Shown: in pieces, positions 12,904-25,954 of the stretch
Layout of the letters: each line of letters opens with the position of its first letter
Numbering within the stretch: the stretch's first letter is position 1
Assembly: GCA_007922195.1 (NCBI GenBank)
Contig: ML682067.1
Location: 5,233,537 to 5,297,536 of the forward strand
DNA length: 64,000 nucleotides
Direction: 5' to 3'
Origin: Podocnemis expansa
Taxonomy: Eukaryota > Chordata > Testudines > Podocnemididae
Position numbers and translations under genes: made by a program
The notes under the pieces: model-generated
Seen by the model: the letters and a program-made list of their open reading frames with translations, nothing else
Databases searched by the model: none
What the model was told of the DNA's origin: nothing

Positions 12904-13437
12904 TCCCAAATTTTCTGGTTTCCTGTAAAGTTGATCATTCCAACAATTCACAAATCAACCAACTCTTCTTTCTTCAACATCTGAATGACAGTTAATTTTA
13001 CCCACTAGCCACAATTCTCTCAAGTCTCCATGCATTGCCCTGCCTGATTGAACTCATACTTACAAAGAACCTGTATAACCATCTATTTAATTTAAATCTT
13101 TAAATTAAAATCTTAATACTAAAACATTAGAGATTTTATTTAAAGTACAAAATTTTTTGAAATCTTGTGTTCAGTGTGGCAAAAAAAAAAAAAGAAAACT
13201 AAAAAGCACACAACTGAGTTTTTGCCTTGAAAGAAAGAAATAACAGAGTCATGAACGTCCTTACCCCCCACCCCCAAAACCATGGTTTATACTGAGATAA
13301 AAATTAAATCGTAAAATGATAGGGCAAAGGGTATTGGAAGTGAAGATGATCAGATTGTGCAAAGAAAGGGAAATACAATGAGTTTAACCTTCAAAAAACG
13401 TTCCAAAGGAGCAGCCATGTTAGTTTAGTTCAGTAAA

Positions 13438-13894
13438 ACAAACAAGGAGTCCTGTGGCACTTAAGGACTAACATTTATTTATTGCATGAGCATTTGTGGG
13501 AGAAAATCCCACTTCGTCAGATGCTTTGAAGAGTGGGGAACTTACAGAATGGAAGGAAATAAATGCAGGGAAGGTAAGTCACGGGAACAGGTCACACTGT
13601 AACTGCAAATCAAAGCAGCTGTAAAGATTCAAACACTGAGGAACAGCATACAGAGTAAGATGAGGTCAAACGTTCTCTATATGTTGTTCCCCAGTGTTTG
13701 AATCTTAACAAGGGCTTTGATTTGCTGTTAGAGTGTGACCTGATCCTGTGTCTTACACTCCCCTGCATTTATTTCCTCCCATTCTGTAAGTTCCCCCATC
13801 TTCAAAGTGCCTGACGAAGTGGGATTTTCTCCCATGAAACCTTCCGCAACAAATAAATGTTAGTCCTTAAGTGCCACAGGAGTCCCTGTTTGTT
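13438..13894. mobile_element. Long near-perfect inverted repeat (hairpin element)
   Basis: The left arm 13438-13654 and right arm 13675-13894 are inverted copies over about 217-220 bp, with only a 20-base loop. For example AACTTACAGAATGGAAGG on the left is answered by CCTCCCATTCTGTAAGTT on the right, and GGACTAACATTTATTT by AAATAAATGTTAGTCC. The outer ends show the AACAAGGAGTCCTGTGGCAC family signature. No coding capacity. It lies in USP15 intron 1 and would form a long double-stranded stem in the pre-mRNA. Confidence 0.9.
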
Positions 13895-14496
13895 CTTCAA
13901 AAAATGAGAGCTGTAACTAATGAAACATGAATTCGCTCTCTCACTTTGCTTGCATACTGTATGCCTTTGCCTGCTCTGCAGATATTTATGCTTTTTGGTT
14001 CAGAAACTGTCCATTCCTCTGTATCCCTAGCACAGTTGGGGCACGACCACAAAATAAATAAAATTACCACCATGAACAACAGTAGGTGGACTGAACTGAT
14101 AAAAGCACAGTCCTCTAATTTACCACACAATTTATAAAAGAACAGTTTGCTAGAAACACTTTTTATGTTCTTGATTGTTCCCAACTCAAAGAGACAACAG
14201 CTCAATTATCAAATCCTCCCTATGATCATGTTGGGGATGTTCTGCAGACTTAATACCTTAATCTGGTGAATTTGCACCAGGAAGTTTAAATAACATTAAA
14301 ACACTGTAGATCATCTGTGCATCTGACCCAGAGCAGAGAATTTTTTGTCTCCCACATCCAACTGACCAAACTTGTAATAAATGATCCCAATATTCAAACC
14401 CAAGCAAATATTAATCAGAAGTTTTCTAGTGTGCAAAAATACTGAGGATTCAATTAACTGACTGCAATACAACAGTCTAAAACTGATATTTTCTAC

Positions 14497-14525
14497 AACA
14501 CACACACACGCGCACACACACACAC
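14497..14525. repeat. (CA)n microsatellite
   Basis: About 29 bases of CA units interrupted by CGCG. Confidence 0.95.
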
Positions 14526-15112
14526 TCAACTGCCAACTACAAAATTTCACTGAAACTGGTGAATGTTCTTTCTGATAAATCTACATCCTGATCTGGCAGC
14601 ATGCATCCTTGTAAACTCTTTTCTGAAAAATATAAATAAAACAGGACCATTATCCTAACAGGAGCATTTACAAGGATCATTAGCTCAGAAGCTTAGTACT
14701 TGCCGAGTTAGTTTATGGTTGTAATACAAAGCAACACAATACCTTGCAAGTAAAACAACATTTGTTAAATGATTGTCCTGATGAACAGCAAACTCCGGAT
14801 CCAAAGTTAGAAACTGCAGTGTTGCAAATGCTAAGTGTTAAATAAAAAAGGGATGTGTAATGCGAACAAGACTACCCTACTCAACACACTTTATTCAAGC
14901 AAACCTCTATCAGTTTCCATGAACAAGTGCTAATAAGCAGTTCTTACATATTCCTGGAGAGACATTTAACTACACTATATTTGAAAGTAGTGGACTCTGG
15001 CATTATTTTCCAAGTATGGCCTACTTACCAAAATGAATGTTTATTCTTTCTGATTTAGCTATTACACTAATGAAAGACCATATTTTCCACACAATTACTC
15101 TTTTCTCAAAAG

Positions 15113-15303
15113 GCATGTCTACAAAGTAAAGAAATACTCATGCCAGCTGATTCAGATCATGGTGCTCAGGGTGAAGAGCTGTTTCACTGCTTTCCTGGAA
15201 GTCTACACAGCAATGAAAAAAGCCTTAACCTCAGCTTTGTGAACCCAAGTCAGCTGGTATGGGTCAGCTTAGGGTTCGTCTTTGCTTTGTAGATGTACCT
15301 AAG
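15113..15303. mobile_element. Small element with GGCATGTCTAC / GTAGATGTACC termini
   Basis: The left end GGCATGTCTACAAAGTAAAG is answered at the right by CTTTGCTTTGTAGATGTACCT as an imperfect inverted terminal repeat. AAA/AAG flanks could be a 3-bp duplication. A divergent relative of the GGCTATGTCTACAC family but without TTTCGAAA palindromes. Confidence 0.5.
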
Positions 15304-17357
15304 GAGATAACAGGGAAGAGGAAAATTCAATAAAATTGAAATGACTGCTGTTTGAGTATTACTTTGACATGTGTGTTACTGATATCAAAACATTTTTTTA
15401 AATAATTTGTGTACTAAAAACAAACTATTTTGAAAAGAAATTGGCTATGCTTAAAAAAGCCACTACCTGCACAAAAATAATTGTGGATGCTGCAAGTGTA
15501 AATTTTTAAATGTTAATTAGAAATCCCAATCCACACCAACTTCTTTCAGCTCCCAGAGTTCACAGCAAAACTACTCAAAATCATTTCAATAAGAGAGAAA
15601 CAGCAATTCAAAATTATGATATCACTATCATTTGACAGACACAATCTTGCATCTCAATAAATAACTTCTTTAAATGATACTGGAAAAATAATATTTTATT
15701 TTAAAATTAAAAATATTGGAAAGAGTGCACTCAAATATCACCGTCACTAATTGGGAAAGATTTACTATGCTAAAGACATCACATTATTTGCTTTATAAGC
15801 TATCATACTCAACAATGTATACAGTTAAAGTATATACATGAAACCACTTGATTTCTTGAGGAATAGGGAGGAAGAGTAGGAAACTGTAATTTAAAAACTA
15901 ATTGTAAAGCACAGTCCTGCAAACATACATGGTGAATAGTCTCATTAAGTTCAGTAGGACTGATTATATGCATGATGTTGAACATGTAAGTGTTGGCAAG
16001 ACTTATAGCAAGGATGTTACATCACGCATTAAGCATAAACAAGTGTTAAATCATAAGCTATTAAATTTTACAGACGTGGTCACTGAAGCCATTAAAATGA
16101 TGGCTAAGAGGGCAAGTTAGATGGCATAAATAAAAAATTACAATGGATATATGTTCTATAGTCATCATTTGCTAAATAAATGAATAAGATCTTACACAAA
16201 TCTTTAACAGAAATGTATCAAAAAATTAGACTGTCTAATGCACGTGAGAACCAAGTGCTGTTCACTAAATATGTCCCAGTTACATAAACAGTGCATTATG
16301 CAAGGACAAATAAACAGACATTGGATTTTTGCATATAAATAAGAGTGATAAATCACATTATTTTAGAAAGTCCTGTTGTGTTTATATATCACTTGCAGAA
16401 ATAATATCTGTTTGTCTTATTTGAACTATGGATCAGATTTGAAGAACTTCTATAAAATCTCTAAGTAAACATTTACAGACATCCACCATTCTCTCTCTTC
16501 ACCAGGCTGTAATGAAGTACAAGAATCCAAGTGATGATGTGGTATAGATCAAGATTTTAAGTCACACAGAATCCAGCAGCGACATTTAGATGCTTTGAGT
16601 CCCTGACATTTTAGCTGTCCAAACTTTTTCTGTGGAAGCTTGTTTTCAGTTAAATCTCTTTTTTAATTTTTTTTTTTTTTTTAAGTTTTCTTCATTATGT
16701 TATATTCAGTGGGCATAGATATAGATCTGTTTTGTATATAATAAAAGTGCCAGTAATATTGGTCAAAAATATTTGATCACAACTTTTATATTTAAGTCTA
16801 ACCATACAGTATTCTCTGCATTTTTTAAAATTAAAATTGTACATGCACTGAGAAGTTCTATCAAGTGGTTCCTTTTAGCTATACTGTATAGATTTAGAAG
16901 GATCAAAATTTTCTTTCAGTGAAAGAGATTTAAGAATTCATTTATCTGTAGGTGTAAATAAGAGAAAGCATCTGCTTCCAGGTTACCAGTTCAAAATCAG
17001 CCTCATTCAGTAACGACTAAAGTCTTTACTACTAGAGGTTCAGTGGCCTACACAAAACACAATTATAGAATCATGGAGATGTAGGGCTGGACAGGAGTGA
17101 GTCTCATCTTGTCCAGCACCTCACCCAGAGGCAGGATCAAGTAAACCTCTTAGAAGGCCTAGACCAGTGGTTCCCAGTCCTTCAAAGTGGCCCACTGATA
17201 CCCTCTCACTGGTTCCAGAAAAGAGCTGCTGCCTAAGGACCCAGGAGGAGCGTATTGCCATGGGACTACAAGACCCATGCAGGCCAAGGGGGTGGGAGAT
17301 CTGTACTCCCCTCTCCTGGCTGTAGCAGTGAGCACAGCAAAGTGCTCCACCTAAGTG

Positions 17358-18105
17358 AGAGGTGTCAAACTCATTTGCTGTGGTGGGCCAGATTTGATTT
17401 AAATGTACTTCACGTGGGCTGTACATACACGGCCAGATTATCAAAGGGGCTTCAGGGACTTAAACTCCAGGCAAAAAGGGGGCCCTGAGCTCCAGCCCTG
17501 ACAACTCCAATAATACAGCCCCTCTCCCCCCCTTGGCTCAGAACCTGCGGCCTTGTGTGGGTAGACGAGAGAGAGGCCAAGACCTGGGTCAGGCTCTGGG
17601 CTCCACCCCACCCCTGGGACAGGATGCCCACCCCGTGGTGAGGCAGGCCAGCACCTGTTTACTCCACTCCGGAGGTGGGCTGGCTGGCTCATGGTGAGGC
17701 CTCCATTGCAAACTTCCCCGGCCTGCCATGCACCATCCCGCCCTCAGGCACAGTGACCAAAGTGGGGCCAGGGCAGGGGCACTCTCTAGCCTCAGACCCC
17801 CCACCCCCAAGCATTAGAGGGGGTGGTGCCCAGACTGTGCAGTCCAGGTGAGGGGGCCCCCACTGTGCGAGGGCAGCCCGGGGCCCTCAGGCTGGTTAAT
17901 CTGGCACTGTGTACATACCATAAATTAAAATACTAGGGCATTCTCGTGACATCACAAAATGCTGTGTATGTGAGAATGCACTCCGTGATACCTCTCTCAC
18001 TCTCTGTTAGGCAAAAAGTGTGATTTCATGAAGCACAGCCACAGGCTGGAAGGAAGAGGTTTGCAGGGACCATCTGGCCCATGGGCTGCCTATTTGACAC
18101 CCCTG
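17358..18105. mobile_element. hAT-like element, level 3 of the nest
   Basis: Left end GAGAGGTGTCAAACTCA and right end ..TATTTGACACCCCTG. Target octamers ACCTAAGT (17350-17357) and ACCTAGGT (18106-18113) match at 7 of 8 positions. Same family as 8967-9394. Contains the element at 17429-17910. Confidence 0.75.
17429..17910. mobile_element. hAT-like element, level 4 of the nest
   Basis: Flanked by a perfect octamer GTACATAC at 17421-17428 and 17911-17918. Ends ACGGCCAGATTA and ..TAATCTGGCACTGT are imperfect inverted repeats. GC-rich interior related to 2657-3106. The perfect duplication marks it as the youngest of this stack. Confidence 0.8.
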
Positions 18106-19439
18106 ACCTAGGTATATAGGCACTGAGTTCCCCTGATGGAGCCAGACAGAGGAACGCTCATCTCCCACCCCCCGACTGAAGACGGAAGCCACTGCCTAAG
18201 GACCCAGGTGGAGCACTCAAGCTACAGGACATGTGCGGTTTCCCTGCTGCAGCCAGAGGATAGAAAATCTGCAAGGAGGCAGCCTCCTTTCTGAAATCCT
18301 TCTGTCTAGCTACAAAGAGGGGTTCAGGTGGGGGAAAGGAAGGCTACTGGCTCTTCAGCGTTGTAAAAATACGTGCAGTTCCTGAACCAAAGAAGTTGGG
18401 AACACTGACCTAAATCACCCCTGACAGGAATCTGTTGAACCTCCTTTCACAAACCGCCAATAATGGGGATTCCACAGACTCCCTTCGACGACCACCCTTA
18501 ACAGGGCACAACTACCCCTACAGCTGGCAAGGTTTCCTAACATCTGATCTGAATCTCACTGGCTGCAGACTAATTGCATAACTTTCTTCCTTATCTTCAA
18601 TGGATGTGGAGAACTACAGATCATCATCCCTTTTAGAACAGTTATCAAGTATGTTAAGGTCTGTTATTGGGTAGCCCTCATTTTTGATGATCTCCTCTGG
18701 ATTCTTCAGTTCATTCACACCTTTCCTGTAGTGTGGCACTTAGAACTGGACATACTACTCTAGCGGAGACCTAGCCCCCATCAAGTAGAGAGGGACAATT
18801 ACCTTCCTTGTTGTTCACTCATATTTGATTTGCGATCCAATACAAGCCCCAGATCCTTTACAGTACTATTGTGACCTAGCCAGTTACCCCCTATATGACA
18901 GTTATGCATTTGATTTTTCCTTCTCAAGTGAAGTACTCTGCACTTGTCTTTACCAAGTTTTATTTAGCTCATTTCTTATCAATTCTCCAATTTGCCAAGG
19001 GGATATTTTGTACAAGCCCATAAACTGTCCACAAGTGTTACAATATTACACAGATAGTGGAACAGTTCTATATAAAGCTTGAAGACCATAAGGTTTTGAA
19101 GATCAAAAAATCAATAACTGATTTTTACGTGAAACCAAAAGCCAGCTCAATCCTTGGAGCACCCTGGTGCAGTGAGTCCAAGCACTTTAGACAATTCTCA
19201 GGGGTATTCCAGGATAGACCCATGAAACCCAATTCTGCTGCCACTGAAGCCCCTGGCGACTTTTTCCTTGATGTAAATGAGAACTAGATCTGGTCCCCAG
19301 AATACATAATGAACATATGCAATCAAAAACAGATAATATGACAATTGTCTCAACTGTGAATCTAAGTACTTTGACACCAACCCACCCTACTTTAAGCTCT
19401 GTGGATGACAAACATTTTAGAATTCAAAGCCTCCTGTAG

Positions 19440-19665
19440 TCAATGGTTCATCAGGCAGACACAGCTAAGGCATATCAGTTTCATGGCCAGTGGAACCCCA
19501 GGAACTGACGGGGCCGCCATCATGACTGACCATCTTTGATTGTCCTTACCCAACGCAGCTGGGTGAAATGAACCTGCTCTTTGAGTATGAGATGGAGTGA
19601 AACTCAAATCCACAGCCTTCACTGTAGTTGCACATCTTAACCATTCAGCAACAGCGCTTGCATTG
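19440..19665 (-). repeat. tRNA-derived SINE or tRNA pseudogene (Ser/Leu-like)
   Basis: The minus strand has a box-A-like TGCTGAATGGTTAAG (19636-19650) and a box-B-like GGATTTGAGTTTC (19599-19611) about 25-35 bases further, the spacing of tRNA promoter boxes. The acceptor stem does not pair well, so it is not a functional tRNA. The downstream body (19440-19590) is unassigned. Confidence 0.4.
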
Positions 19666-20386
19666 TAGAACTGCAAACTATTACTACAGCATAAGCTTTG
19701 TTCTGATGGTTCATTTCGGGGGTTTTCATTATAACTCCAGCATTTTAAAATAAATCCTTTAGGGCTGATGTCTTCCTTTATAAATCCTTTAGGACTGAAC
19801 CTACTCTCAACCCAAAAGCGAATGTTTTCCTCCTCTTTTTAATGTTTGAGTCAATTCTTTAAAGTCATTTTGAGGGTGAATATTTAATTTCTTACACTGG
19901 GAAGAGAGGTGTGTGTGTGTGTATTTTTTTTTTTTTTTTGGTCCACGACTCTAAGTGATTTCCTATTAGCCTAAAGTAGAACAAACAAATTTCCAGATAT
20001 TGTCTAAATGTAAGTGTCACAGATTTTTGAATCTAGAATAAACCACTGGGGATCATTTAGTCTGACCCAGAATTTCACCAAACCCATAACTTTGATTTTA
20101 AATTAAAGATTTGCAGACTCTCTCCGGAAGTCTTGTCTAGATTGGACACAGAATCCACCAATGCCCTGGATAAAAGTGCTCCAAGGTTTAATGATCTTCA
20201 CTGGTAAAAATCTGCATCTTAGTTTTAGTCTGAACTTGCCTACCTTCAATTTCCTGCCACTGGATTTACCACCTTCATTTGATAGATTTGAGTCCTTTTG
20301 TACCCACTCTCTCCTCCCCAAGTTGAGAATTGTGAAAGAGGAAGTCACCTCTTAACATTCTGTATGTGAAGATAAATAGATTAAGG

Positions 20387-21112
20387 GCACACCTATGCTA
20401 CAAGTGCTTCATGATCACAGCTATAGCATAGACCAGGGTGGCCAAACTTATGGAACTCAAGAGCCAAACAAGTTGATTATTAAAACTTTAAGAGCCGCAC
20501 TGAGGCCTATAGCCATATACTTTTACCTACTCCAAAATTACTAGGTTTAAAATTCATTGCACACTTTAATTTTATCGTAAAAAGAGAACAAATATCAATC
20601 CTACTAATGTCAGATTCTAATAATTACTTAAGGTTAACATCAAGATTAGGCCTATATGGTAAAAACTTAGCTGCTGCTCGATGTAGAAGACTGCAGGCTA
20701 GTGGCGCGTTTTTTAAAATCCTGACCATGCTGCACTTCTCCCTGCCATCCCTGACCATGGTGCACTTCTCCCCAACGTCTTGACCCCCGCCTGAACTCCT
20801 AGACTGGGGCTGCTTTCCTAAATTGACTTGCTGACGTTCTTCTCAGAGCCACAATTTTTCATTCAAGAGCCACATGTGGTTCCCAAGCCCCAGTTTGGCC
20901 ATGCCTAACAGAGACAACTGGTACACTGAAGGAAGGAGTTTCTTCATCACTACAGTAAAAAAAACCACCCCTAAAGAGGCAGCACCCAGGCTGACAAACT
21001 AACATCCCTGTTGATCTAACAGAGTCTATGCCAGTGTCTAATCTAGGAATTTTTCACAGGCCTGAGCAATGTAACTAGGTTGACTTAAGTTTTAGGTGTA
21101 GACCAGACCTCA
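20387..21112. mobile_element. GGCTATGTCTACAC-type element carrying a nested hAT
   Basis: Left end GGCACACCTATGCTACAAG and right end TTAGGTGTAGACCAGACCT are degenerate inverted termini. AAG and CAG flank it as a possible 3-bp duplication. It is inserted into the LINE at 20020-21440 and itself contains the hAT-like element at 20434-20907. Confidence 0.55.
20434..20907. mobile_element. hAT-like element nested in the preceding element
   Basis: Termini CAGGGTGGCCAAACTTATGG and ..CCCAGTTTGGCCATGCCTA are inverted copies. Octamers GCATAGAC (20426-20433) and ACAGAGAC (20908-20915) match at 6 of 8. No transposase frame. Confidence 0.7.
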
Positions 21113-22599
21113 GCTTCTGTTATCTCTTGCTGTAAGGCATGTTTCCCGGATCTTAAATAATTCATGTAGCTCTTTTCTGGTTTCTTTATGAACTGTCAAC
21201 ATGCTTTTTGAAGTATGGATACCAGCACTGATACAGTATCTCATTAATGGTCTTGCTAACCTCATATACAGTGCTAATGACAGCTTTTAACATCTATTTG
21301 ACATTCCCCTACTTATAAGGGAATTGCATTTATTTTCTTAGCCACCACAACTGGAGCTCAAGTTCACCTGATTACCAGCTGTGACACCCAAGTCCTCCTC
21401 CTAGCCACTTCTTTCCAAAACACAAGACACAGTCCTAGCCCACAAACAGTTCAGAATCTAAGATGAACAACACTATACAGAGAGGGATGGGTAGGAAAGA
21501 AGTGTGTGGCGGGAGTGGGGAAGGAGGGGCAAGATACAGCAAGCAATCAGGCCCCCCCCCCCGGGGTTTTTTTTTGGTAAATAAAGCATTAGTTATTCTC
21601 CCTGGCACACTAGAGACCAATTTTTTGTAGGCACCATGACAGACATGAAAAACAAGGAGAAATCTGAAGACAAGAGTAGTGCCTTTACAACCTAGTTCAT
21701 GGAAGAAGCTCTGTGCATAAAGGAATTGTATGAAAGACGTGTGAAAACATCTGCATGAGCACCGGACATACCCGTGGCTGCGGCTGTGTCACTATAAGAG
21801 AAGAGGGCAACAGGATAAGAATCAGGGCTGGTAAGTAAGGAGAAGGTGAATTGTGAAGGGCCTTGAAACAAGGACAAGAAACTTGAGCTTGATATGGTGG
21901 GAAACAGGAAACTAATCCAGGGATTGGGGTTGACACTACAACAGGAAAGAAAGATGATCTTTGCAAGTCATGTTTGTAAAGAATAAAGAAAGTGATTTCA
22001 AGGAAACCAGGGAGTAGCAAATTATAGTAACTATAATGTAAGATGATGAAACAGGAAGTTCCACTGGTGTGGAAAGAAAGAAATGGTCAACAATTATAAA
22101 TGCTATTGAGTAAGAACTAGCAAGGCTTGTATATGGCTTGTATCTGGGGTAGGATACACATCACGAGTAAACCCCAGGTTACAGAGCTGAATGAAAGGGA
22201 GTGTGGTTGTGATTTCAACAGTGACATAAGGGGGATGAGAAAGGAGATGGGATAGGTAATGAGAAAGATACTAAAAATGAATATCAACCTTCATCAATAC
22301 ATCTTAATTGAATGGCAGCACTTTTAAAACCAATAAAAGGAAGCACTTCAAAAAATCTGAAAGTCACTGCCACAGTATTACTGAGGCCAAGAAATCAGAA
22401 TTTAAATACGCACTATGAGACTAATATTACATTAGTTAGAATTTTTTTTTTTTTTTTTTAAACCTGATGCTTTGGGAATAAGCCAAACATTATTCCTGAC
22501 AGATTTGGGAAGAAACTTCCACAATAGTCAGGTTACTCCTTTTCCAGGAATTTGAAAGTCTCAGCAATTTTGATTAAACTATCTTTACTTACTCTTTCC

Positions 22600-23215
22600 A
22601 AATCAATGTCCAGTCAAAGTCTGCAGATGACACAAACTGGGGGTCTGTTATATAATAAAGAGGACCCATCACTGTATCAGACTCATCTAGATCCCTGAGT
22701 AAACTGAGCACAAGCAAACAAAACATGTTTAAATACAGTTTAAATGTGTACATCTAGGAACAAAGAATGAAGGCCATACTTAAAGGAGGAGGACTCTATA
22801 CTGGGAAGCACTGACAATGTAAAAACATGGGTGGTTCATGGCAGATAATCAGGGAAGCATGAGCTCCCAGAACAGGCCTCAACAAATCCTAGGGGCCAGG
22901 TTGCCATGGCACCTAGGATTTTGCCCCTGGAACCTAAGAACACCTGAACAAAGTGTCTGTCTCTCTCCTTCCCCCCCGCCATAATCAGCACAGATACAAA
23001 TATTTTACTGGTGAGAGTAATCACTGGAACAGTTTACCCAGGGACTGTGCTATATTTGTCCTCACAGCCCATTTTTAAATCAAGATGTTATATTTTTCTA
23101 AGCTGTGCTCTAGGAATTACCTTGGGTAGTTCTACGGTGAGTGCTATACAAGAGGTCAGAGTAGATGATCACACCCTTGTCCTTTCCGGCCTTAGAATGA
23201 ATGATCCAAGATGAC
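22600..23215 (+). mobile_element. Old CR1-group LINE 3' fragment
   Basis: Starts with AAAGTCTGCAGATGACACAA (the FADDT-box region) and ends with GAGGTCAGAGTAGATGATCA, the CR1 3' tail motif, at about 23152-23171. Strongly decayed. Confidence 0.6.
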
Positions 23216-25784
23216 ACCAGTTCACAGTCCAAAACCTATTCTCTTGAATTCTACATCAATATTCTTCCCAAAAAAGGTCTAGAAAAAAAAACTGCATCAC
23301 TGGAAAGTTGAGACACTATTTTTCCTGCCCTTTTTTCTTGAAAATCATACCACAATGAGGCCCAAGAGTAGGAAGATGATGAGAAGCCCAACTGTGTTCC
23401 ACATTCAAAGAGAAGGAAAGAGACTGTTGGGATTCTTAACAGGATGTCATCTTTGAACCTTGTATGAGAACTCCCTATTTCACATTAACCTCTTGCTAGT
23501 AGGTGTCTTATAAATATGCATATGCACCCACCATTCTCTCAGTGTGCTAAAAGAAAGAACTTTTAAGACTGTTAAAATCTCCCAGCTGCGATATTCACAG
23601 CTCTAACATCAAAACTTCCTATATGCTCCAAAACACACATGGGCAAGATGGTCTCCATCACCTACATTTGGAATTCTCTCCCCCTCATGATTAACTTGAC
23701 CATTTCCCCAAGTAGCAACAGAATTCTACTGACTACAAGTCTAACTGGCAAAGTTAAAGCTAAGTCTTGTAAATTTCACTGTACTCAGAGCAGCAATAAG
23801 AATGGCAACAAGAGCAAAAACTTTTCATTTTTGGTATTAGAAATCAATTTAATTCATACATGTATTTGGGGAAAATATGTGAGAAAATAAATATTCAGTA
23901 TCAGAATGCTATTTTAAAAATCACCCCCAATTTGTAACATAATACTCTGAAACCTGTTTATAGATCATATATTCCAAACTCTGATCAAACTTTGGCTCAT
24001 TAGCAAATGTATTCAAGAGACCAGATAACCAATGCCAGTCAGGTTTATTAATACGGTACAGGACAAAAAAAATTCTTTGTGATACCAGTCTCTGATCAGC
24101 AGCCCTGTACAGCAATGTTACATTCACCTTACACAGAAGGTGTGCTCCTCAAAGTTACATGTCTAAAGCCATCTCTCTACATGCTGCTACTTTACTGGTT
24201 AAAAGCAGGATATATATATCATCTGAAACTAGATTTAATAGATCAGCTTTTTACTTTGCTCATTTCTGGTACTACAGTGTACCTCTATCTTTTGTTCTGA
24301 ATCCACACATTCCAGGTACTAATGGAAGTTAAAACGCCTCCTAGGTGTATATGAACAACTCCTTTCCTGTCACCATAAGGAAATAACTGCACACTCTAAT
24401 ACTGCAATTTTTTCTATCCACTCAAACTAAGGCCCACTTCAGCTAATAAAAGGTCTTGCAGCAGATTTAACATAATTTTTACCAGATTATAACAAAGATA
24501 CAGACCAACCTGGTATATATAATTGCTATATTAATGCTTAATAATATGTGTACTTAATGCCTAGAATATTTATTGAGAATAGCATCATCAGTATTATACA
24601 TATACATATGCTAACCAGCATATATATCAACCGACAAGTCAAAGCAGAAAAAGTTAAAACATGGTATGATACCTTTTTTCCAACAACACTTAATTTTGTC
24701 GGGATTACTGCTGAAGTCCTGAAACATGTATGACTACTCTATTCAGGCCTAATTTCTCATTCATAACAATAATGCTCCAGAAGCTACTACCCAATCTTTT
24801 CTTAATAATTACTGGCACAAAGTACTATAAAAGTAGGCACTGCTTTATGAAACCTTAAAAATTTAGCTCAAATTAGCTTAAGTTCAACCTGTTATGTCTG
24901 CCAATTTACAACATTCTTATTTCAGCATCTGATGTCAATAAAAGGTGCATGTCTGTTTTGTAGTCATGTTCCACCTCTCCTAATAACCAGGCTTCTTAGA
25001 AGTTTTACACTGCTAGTAAGTGTCTAAATGTAGTCCCTTGTACTACATATGGAAGAAAATGCAACCATTTTGACCACGATGTCATCCTAAAATCTATCTA
25101 AATAGTATGAAATTTTTGAAAATGTTCAAAAGACAACTTGTTAAACTTCTCATCTTATCTTCCTGTTTTGGCAGCCACAAAATGCTCACAGCTGAAGAAT
25201 TTCTTCCATTTTGAACACTGCAAGTTTAAGAGTAATTCCTGGTACTTAAAACAAGAAATGGCATTGGGACCAGTAGTCTCTCTCAAAATAGAAGGATTTT
25301 AAGAATACCCACCATTTTTCAGTTTCAATATTATTATTTTGTTAAATACACTTACTCCCTTTTTTTCTAGATGCTTCTACTTTTCCAGAGTTTAAGAACA
25401 ACCTGCTCTTATGCCAAGAAACGAATATCCACTCAGCAGCAGCTGAATAATGCATCAGAATATATGTATGGCTCTGACACATGCTGCAGCAGCACTACCA
25501 TTAAATACTGTATATCACAGAATGAGAACACTGAGTGGGGATATATTAAATCAAAAGACTGTAGGTGGTCTACTTCTAAGTGATCAGATTTAAGTCCAAA
25601 TTGTGACACTTCATAAGGAAGGGTGGGAGGGAAGGTACTAATTCTCCTGAATGCATCAGGAATGTTTTAAATTTGTCTAATTTGTGAGATAAGTTTCAAG
25701 GGAAAACTAACCTGAGACTCCTCCATAACTGAAGGCCAACGAAACAAAGTTCCAAACAGGCAGCTGTGTTAGACTAGTCCAGCA

Positions 25785-25942
25785 GAAACACCAAGGAGTT
25801 GTGTGGCACTTAAAGACTAATAGATTTATTTTTCGTATGAGCTTTCGCAGGAGAAAATCCCACTTCATCAGCTGCTTTGAAAGCTCATGCGAAAAATACA
25901 CCTGTTAGCCTTTAAGTGCCACAGGACTCCTTGGTTTTTTCC
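25785..25942. mobile_element. Hairpin-type repeat, inverted arms about 50-60 bp
   Basis: Left arm CCAAGGAGTTGTGTGGCACT..TATGAGCTTT is answered by AAAGCTCATGCGAAAAATAC..GTGCCACAGGACTCCTTGG. The loop carries AGGAGAAAATCCCACTTCAT. Same family as 13438-13894. Confidence 0.8.
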
Positions 25943-25954
25943 AATGAAACAAAG

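Larger units (their letters stand above)
17165..18407. mobile_element. hAT-like element, level 2 of the nest
   Basis: Termini CAGTGGTTCCCAGTCC and ..GTTGGGAACACTG are inverted copies. The flanking octamers GCCTAGAC and ACCTAAAT match at 5 of 8 positions, and the flanking CR1 reads through when this block is removed. It contains the element at 17358-18105. Confidence 0.65.
17066..19050 (-). mobile_element. Decayed CR1 LINE 3' part, split by a hAT stack
   Basis: 17066-17164 is the CR1 3' end in minus orientation (ATGTAGGGCTGGACAGGAGT..TCCAGCACCTC). The same element resumes at 18408 (CCCTGACAGGAATCTGTTGA..GGGGATTCCACAGACT) and runs into the RT C-terminal region around 18600-18990. The interruption 17165-18407 is a hAT element with two more nested inside. 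Full of stops. Confidence 0.75.
20020..21440 (-). mobile_element. Decayed CR1-group LINE, 3' part, interrupted
   Basis: 20020-20386 and 21113-21440 read in minus orientation like the 3' half of a turtle CR1-type LINE (GATCATTTAGTCTGACCCAG at the 3' end; CTGATACAGTATCTCATTAA in the RT C-terminal region). The middle block 20387-21112 is a separate insertion. Many disabling changes. Confidence 0.65.

Noticed and set aside
19580..19665. Functional tRNA gene on the minus strand
   Set aside because: A- and B-box-like motifs are present, but box B is degenerate, the acceptor stem is not paired and no terminator T-run is well placed; more likely SINE or pseudogene.
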